In this document: piece by piece, positions 60,689 through 64,000 of the stretch
Layout: each line of letters opens with the position of its first letter
Position numbering within the stretch: position 1 is the first letter of the stretch
Position numbers and translations under genes: made by a program
Assembly (NCBI RefSeq): GCF_002251365.1
Contig: NZ_NPJH01000020.1
Coordinates: 1 to 64,000 of the forward strand
Source: Prevotella sp. P3-122
GTDB lineage: Bacteria; Bacteroidota; Bacteroidia; Bacteroidales; Bacteroidaceae
Direction of reading: 5' to 3'
Length of the DNA stretch: 64,000 bases
The notes under the pieces: model-generated
Seen by the model: the letters and a program-made list of their open reading frames with translations, nothing else
Told to the model about the DNA's origin: nothing
Databases searched by the model: none

Positions 60689-61045
60689 ATGAAATTATTC
60701 AGAATTAATCTCCTGTTATTAACTTTTTATCCTTTATTAATTATGTTTGGAAGTAATAGAATTTCAGTTTACAGAGGTTACTCTACGTGTGGCACTCCTG
60801 CATACACCATTGAAGGTAACAAAATATACCGCGGCTACTCAACATGTGGCACACCAGCTTTCACGATTGATGGCAACAGAGTTTACGATGGTTATTCCAC
60901 CTGTGGAACTCCTGCATACACCATCGATGGAAACAGAGTGTATCGCGGCTACTCAACTTGCGGAACGCCGGCATATACCATAGATGGCAACAAGGTCTAT
61001 GACGGTTACTCTACGTGTGGCACTCCTGCATTTACATTAGTGTAG
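60689..61045 (+). CDS. Secreted five-repeat protein with 19-residue units
   Basis: 118 residues: an N-terminal export signal (about 1-22) followed by five near-identical 19-residue units on the theme Tyr-Ser-Thr-Cys-Gly-Thr-Pro-Ala-Tyr-Thr-Ile-Asp-Gly-Asn. Each unit carries one Cys. Resembles the beta-flower family of Bacteroidales. The 57-bp DNA repeats are nearly but not fully identical, mostly differing at third positions. Confidence 0.7.
   Translation: MKLFRINLLLLTFYPLLIMFGSNRISVYRGYSTCGTPAYTIEGNKIYRGYSTCGTPAFTIDGNRVYDGYSTCGTPAYTIDGNRVYRGYSTCGTPAYTIDGNKVYDGYSTCGTPAFTLV
60768..61045 (+). repeat. 57-bp tandem repeats, five copies
   Basis: Period 57 bp, coding for the 19-residue units of the gene. 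Differences are mostly silent, indicating selection on the protein rather than a very recent expansion. Confidence 0.75.
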
Positions 61046-61501
61046 ATTTGTTTTTATAGAACATTTCGATTGGGTTGCTGTCTATCTTTCAGTTGTTATC
61101 CTGAGCAGGAGTATTTGTTCTTAAAAGTGCGATTTGACTTCGTCTTCTTCCTTCGCGCCTCGGGATAGTCTGAGTAAACTCAGCCTCTCCTCTCGGCTTG
61201 TCGTCAGTTCTCACCAAGCCAAAGCAAACAAGTTTCCTTTGGTCTTCCGGCTTAACGAAATCGTTGGAACTATACCCATTAGCCCTCAGTATCACGGTCA
61301 CTGTCTGACGACATACCTCAGTAATGGGTATAAAAACAAGGCATTCAGAGCTGTTACACAAGGACACTCTCCGAGATGACTCTCACAGAGAGAAAGGCTG
61401 TATCAGTAAAAGGACTACCAGAGGCAGTGCTTCGTTAGATGTACACAACCCTTTATTTTGATTTCAAGTCTGAATAAGACATTCTAAAAGATGTTTCAAA
61501 T
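61046..61501. other. Gap with inverted repeats, no gene seen
   Basis: 456 bp. A leftward frame (61089-61367) has no family features. Inverted repeats: CTGAGT-AA-ACTCAG near 61169-61182, and perfect 11-bp arms TATACCCATTA (61271-61281) / TAATGGGTATA (61322-61332) enclosing 40 nt. A structured RNA or a decayed mobile-element end could explain it. Confidence 0.45.
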
Positions 61502-61852
61502 ATGAATAAAACAGTACTTAATGACTATCGTAAAGCACCCGGACGTGCTGCAGATGACAACATACGCCTGATCGAGGCTGCAGGAAAGAGCATATATTTC
61601 CTGGAACGCACATGCCTTGACAACATGATTAACCGTGCTATCAGCTCACCAATTGCAGTAGCTGAGACCAAGGAAGAAATCATCGATTTTTGTCGTAGAA
61701 TGTATGGTGACGACATCCCGTTCGATGACAACGGCAAGACACCGACCATACAGATACCTATGGGCGAAGCATGTTTCCAGATAACGACGGTTGCTTGTCT
61801 GAAGCAGGAAATAAACAACACTTATAACAGACAGTTAGTGTTTACTGAATAA
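61502..61852 (+). CDS. Small conserved protein, paralogue of 50066-50374
   Basis: 116 residues. Shares Ala-Gly-Lys-Ser-Ile-Tyr-Phe-Leu-Glu-Arg-Thr, Asp-Asn-Met-Ile-Asn-Arg and Pro-Ile-Ala-Val-Ala-Glu-Thr-Lys-Glu-Glu with the protein at 50.1 kb. Function unknown. Confidence 0.6.
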   Translation: MNKTVLNDYRKAPGRAADDNIRLIEAAGKSIYFLERTCLDNMINRAISSPIAVAETKEEIIDFCRRMYGDDIPFDDNGKTPTIQIPMGEACFQITTVACLKQEINNTYNRQLVFTE

Positions 61853-62141
61853 CTTATAACTCCCAGGCAATTAAGTTTATATAACATTATTTAGTTGTTT
61901 AACAAAAAAAATAAATGGTTCATCCGACATTTTGAGTGATTATCATGACTTTGACTGATTTTACTTCACAGATTATTTGTTGGTGTCACTCCATATTTCT
62001 GATGAACCTTAATTGGTTTAGCAAGAAAGGTTGGCATGTTGAACCGATTGATATGAACACCAACAAGCAACAGTCGTATTCATTTCTGTTAAGTCGAGAA
62101 AACACCACAGACAAAGATTTGGGTAGCATGTTTAATTAAAC
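61853..62141. other. Gap containing the second copy of a 29-bp repeat
   Basis: The repeat copy lies at 61917-61945 (partner 57611-57639). A 67-codon frame at 61936-62139 overlaps it and probably represents the tail of a decayed duplicate rather than a gene. Confidence 0.4.
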
Positions 62142-62188
62142 TATACGTATAACCTAATTGGCATTTTTAACAGTATCATGTAACTTTG
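62142..62188 (+). promoter_or_regulatory. TATACGTATA-controlled promoter, copy 4
   Basis: Palindrome (62142-62151), 6 bp, TTG, 20 bp, TAACTTTG (62181-62188). Distance 29 bp. Drives the PfkB-type kinase gene 25 bp downstream. Confidence 0.8.
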
Positions 62189-62213
62189 CATCTCCAATTA
62201 AAAGATTTATGAA

Positions 62214-63218
62214 ATGAACAAGAAAAAAACATTAAGTGTATTAGGTACTGGTTCCTTCGCTTTTGATACTATCGTCAAAAGAGAATACCCAGATGGTTTT
62301 ATTCCAGGCAAAAGAAACAGATTTGTAGAGAAGGTGGTTATGGAGGAAATAGGCAGTAACCCTGGTAATGTCATGTGCATCCTAGGTTATTTGGGATGGC
62401 ATTCCTGTCCTATAGCTCTGTTTGATGATAGTGCTCAGGGAGTACAGATGACCAAAGACTTCCTTCGCTATGGCTGTGATACTCGTTTTGTCAACAATAG
62501 TCCTGATGGTGGAACGAACTGCCTGAAGGTAATCCATTGCCTTGATGAAGAAGGTCGTCCAACTCGTAAGTTTTCAAAGCGTCATGCACCAGGAAGCGGT
62601 TTTCCTCGTGATAAGGCATTTACTGTGAAGGGAAATGATGCTACTTTACCTTTATTTATCAAAAGCCTTGATTTTCTGCCAGATGTGTATTTCTACGAGG
62701 GAGTAACTGCTGCATGGCGAGAACTTGGTAAATATATGCGAGAAAAAGGTGTTTTGGTCTATTACGAGGTTCAAAGTACAAGAGGTAACGATTTCTCTAA
62801 ATTCATGAAATGCATGAAGGAGAGTGATATTGTGAAGTTCTCTGACGAAACTATCCAAAACGTTGATTTTGTTGACGAATTAAAGGATAAACTTATTATC
62901 CAGACACTTGGATCCAAAGGCGTGCGATTCAATCTCAGAGGTGAGGGGTGGATAGAACTACCACCTGTATTGAATGAAAATGTTGTTGACACAGAAGGCT
63001 GTGGAGACTGGACAACAGCCACTTTAATCAACGCTTTAGGTAAAAGAGGGTTATTGAAGCCTACGGATTTCACCGCAGAGTTGATTAGTGAGTGCCTTAT
63101 GGAAGCACAGGGGTACGCTTCGCGCAATGCCAGTTTCCTTGGAACAAAAGGAGCGATAGCAGTAGATGAATCATTCAACCTTCAACCAAGTGACTATGTA
63201 AACACTGATAATCAATAG
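62214..63218 (+). CDS. PfkB-family sugar/nucleoside kinase
   Basis: 334 residues. N-terminal Gly-Thr-Gly-Ser-Phe-Ala-Phe-Asp and Gly-Ser-Asn-Pro-Gly-Asn-Val patterns match ribokinase-like proteins. The C-terminal signature is Asp-Thr-Glu-Gly-Cys-Gly-Asp near residue 260, where the usual Gly-Ala-Gly-Asp has Cys for Ala; the catalytic Asp is kept. Substrate could be ribose, adenosine or another sugar; in this ADP-ribose-rich island a ribose-recycling role is attractive but unproven. Controlled by the copy-4 promoter. Confidence 0.85.
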   Translation: MNKKKTLSVLGTGSFAFDTIVKREYPDGFIPGKRNRFVEKVVMEEIGSNPGNVMCILGYLGWHSCPIALFDDSAQGVQMTKDFLRYGCDTRFVNNSPDGGTNCLKVIHCLDEEGRPTRKFSKRHAPGSGFPRDKAFTVKGNDATLPLFIKSLDFLPDVYFYEGVTAAWRELGKYMREKGVLVYYEVQSTRGNDFSKFMKCMKESDIVKFSDETIQNVDFVDELKDKLIIQTLGSKGVRFNLRGEGWIELPPVLNENVVDTEGCGDWTTATLINALGKRGLLKPTDFTAELISECLMEAQGYASRNASFLGTKGAIAVDESFNLQPSDYVNTDNQ

Positions 63219-63239
63219 ATTAATAGCATAACGCAAACT

Positions 63240-63644
63240 ATGAACACTATAGAACTTACACCAGATAATTATAAAGATCATTTTCCTACCGAACTCATAG
63301 CTTGCACCTATGCATATTCTGGAGCTATGGGGGAAGGAGGACGAATACAATTTATGGATAAGAAAGGTAAATTGTACCATCTGAATTATTGCTATGGTCC
63401 ACATGAATGGGATGATGACATCTTAAATGAAATATTTCCTTTTGACAAATGTACACCTGGCATTATTGATTCTGGCGGTGCACCAGAATATTGGAATACA
63501 TACTATATGGGAGCAGGAAACTTCCTTTACATACACGATTCTATCTTAGAAGCATTTGAAAAGAGAAAACAAAATATTGATTGCTTACTCTATAGAGATT
63601 GGGAGACTATAGTAAAATCAATAGTAGAAGTTACAAAGCGGTAA
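63240..63644 (+). CDS. Unknown small protein
   Basis: 134 residues, alpha/beta in appearance with many aromatic residues (Tyr-Ala-Tyr-Ser-Gly-Ala-Met-Gly-Glu-Gly-Gly; Tyr-Trp-Asn-Thr-Tyr-Tyr-Met). No signal peptide. Follows the PfkB gene by 21 bp in the same operon. Not recognised. Confidence 0.6.
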   Translation: MNTIELTPDNYKDHFPTELIACTYAYSGAMGEGGRIQFMDKKGKLYHLNYCYGPHEWDDDILNEIFPFDKCTPGIIDSGGAPEYWNTYYMGAGNFLYIHDSILEAFEKRKQNIDCLLYRDWETIVKSIVEVTKR

Positions 63645-63711
63645 ACACAAAGATAATAAGAAAATCTTTTCCTTTACAACGTTCATTTCTTCTTGGGATA
63701 AACGGTGCAAT

Positions 63712-63745
63712 AAATCTCCAGTTTAATCTGGGGTTTTATTTTTTT
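63712..63745 (+). terminator. Rho-independent terminator
   Basis: Arms AAATCTCCAG (63712-63721) and CTGGGGTTTT (63728-63737, with wobble pairs), 6-nt loop, followed by a T-run to 63745. Ends the PfkB operon. Confidence 0.6.
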
Positions 63746-63792
63746 GTACGTATGACTGACTAACAAATCCTCCCTTAATGATCATCAAAACT

Positions 63793-63927
63793 ATGGACGC
63801 AAAAGAAAAAGTATTGTCAACAATGAAAGAAGCAGGTCAGCCTATCAACGCAGGTAGAATAGCAGAACTCAGCGGTCTCGACAGAAAAGATAAACTTCAG
63901 GAATATCAGATTGCATATCGACGTTGA
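63793..63927 (+). CDS. Small winged-helix-type protein, perhaps truncated
   Basis: 44 codons (ATG 63793, TGA 63925). Pattern Ala-Lys-Glu-Lys-Val-Leu, Met-Lys-Glu-Ala-Gly-Gln-Pro-Ile-Asn-Ala-Gly-Arg-Ile-Ala-Glu-Leu-Ser-Gly-Leu matches the first half of a small winged helix found in Bacteria and Archaea; the expected second half is missing, suggesting a frameshift after Asp-Arg-Lys-Asp. Confidence 0.5.
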   Translation: MDAKEKVLSTMKEAGQPINAGRIAELSGLDRKDKLQEYQIAYRR

Positions 63928-64000
63928 ACTATCACGGAATACATATTATCACTACAAGATGTAAATAAAGAACAGATATTATAACTGCTCACATTGTCGT

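Noticed and set aside
61089..61367. 92-codon leftward frame
   Set aside because: No similarity recognised; it overlaps strong inverted repeats and is opposite to all neighbours.
61936..62139. 67-codon + strand frame
   Set aside because: Begins inside a duplicated 29-bp repeat and overlaps decayed sequence; probably a remnant.
63745..63754. TGTACGTATG, similar to the palindrome
   Set aside because: Two mismatches and no promoter box at the expected distance; overlaps a terminator T-run.

Overview
The window comes from a member of the Bacteroidales (Bacteroides, Prevotella or a close relative). Three things point there: promoters of the Bacteroidetes type (TTTG, about 20 bp, TAnnTTTG), conjugation genes of the Bacteroides conjugative-transposon Tra type, and families such as DUF4133/DUF4134, Bacteroidales HU-like proteins and BspA-like leucine-rich repeats. 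No rRNA, tRNA or CRISPR array was seen.

Layout. (1) 0-7 kb: a gene cut by the left edge, an intact IS66-family element (923-3993, with an 8-bp target duplication), and a TetR / ketoacyl-ACP-synthase-III / TetR module. The IS sits at the 3' end of the first tetR gene and now supplies its stop codon. (2) 6.8-27 kb: one leftward conjugation operon of about 22 genes, often with ATGA start-stop overlaps. It runs from a small membrane protein through two VirB2-like proteins, VirB3-like TraF, VirB4-like TraG, TraJ, TraK, TraM (VirB10-like) and TraN (VirB9-like) to a VirD4-like coupling protein and a lysozyme. An adenine methyltransferase lies between traM and traN. No relaxase gene is visible. (3) 27-37 kb: a divergent AlbA/Schlafen-type regulator followed by decayed repeat blocks, then a Toprim primase, a RepA-like ATPase, two excisionase-type HTH proteins and two tandem tyrosine integrases. 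This looks like one end of an integrative and conjugative element. (4) 37-64 kb: an accessory island, mostly on the + strand, whose genes centre on NAD+, ADP-ribose and nucleotide chemistry. It holds a degenerate-methyltransferase/Ser-Thr-kinase fusion, a HAD-RyR gene, a DprA-like SLOG protein, a calcineurin-like phosphatase, a DUF2130 nuclease-like protein, two ADP-ribosyltransferase-like proteins, two NADAR proteins, a PARG-type macrodomain protein, a nucleoside-deoxyribosyltransferase-like protein and a PfkB kinase. Secreted repeat proteins and several broken genes are interspersed.

Two observations stand out. First, a perfect palindrome TATACGTATA occurs exactly 29 bp upstream of a TAnnTTTG box at four island promoters (44.46, 51.97, 52.03 and 62.15 kb). 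A TTG/TTC -33 box lies at the same internal position in all four. This predicts a single regulator controlling several operons of the island. Second, ADP-ribosylation writer-like genes and eraser-like genes are packed between 55.0 and 60.4 kb (ART, NADAR, PARG/macro, ART, deoxyribosyltransferase-like, NADAR). This resembles a multi-layer toxin/antitoxin or anti-phage island.

The island also shows decay: a HAD-RyR gene stopped by TAG where a Trp codon is expected, a WG-repeat gene with an in-frame TAA, a deleted and frameshifted AAA+ ATPase, a frameshifted lipoprotein, a Nudix remnant and a frameshifted HTH gene. The conjugation operon is intact by comparison. All family calls are from reading the translated sequence; no database search was run.
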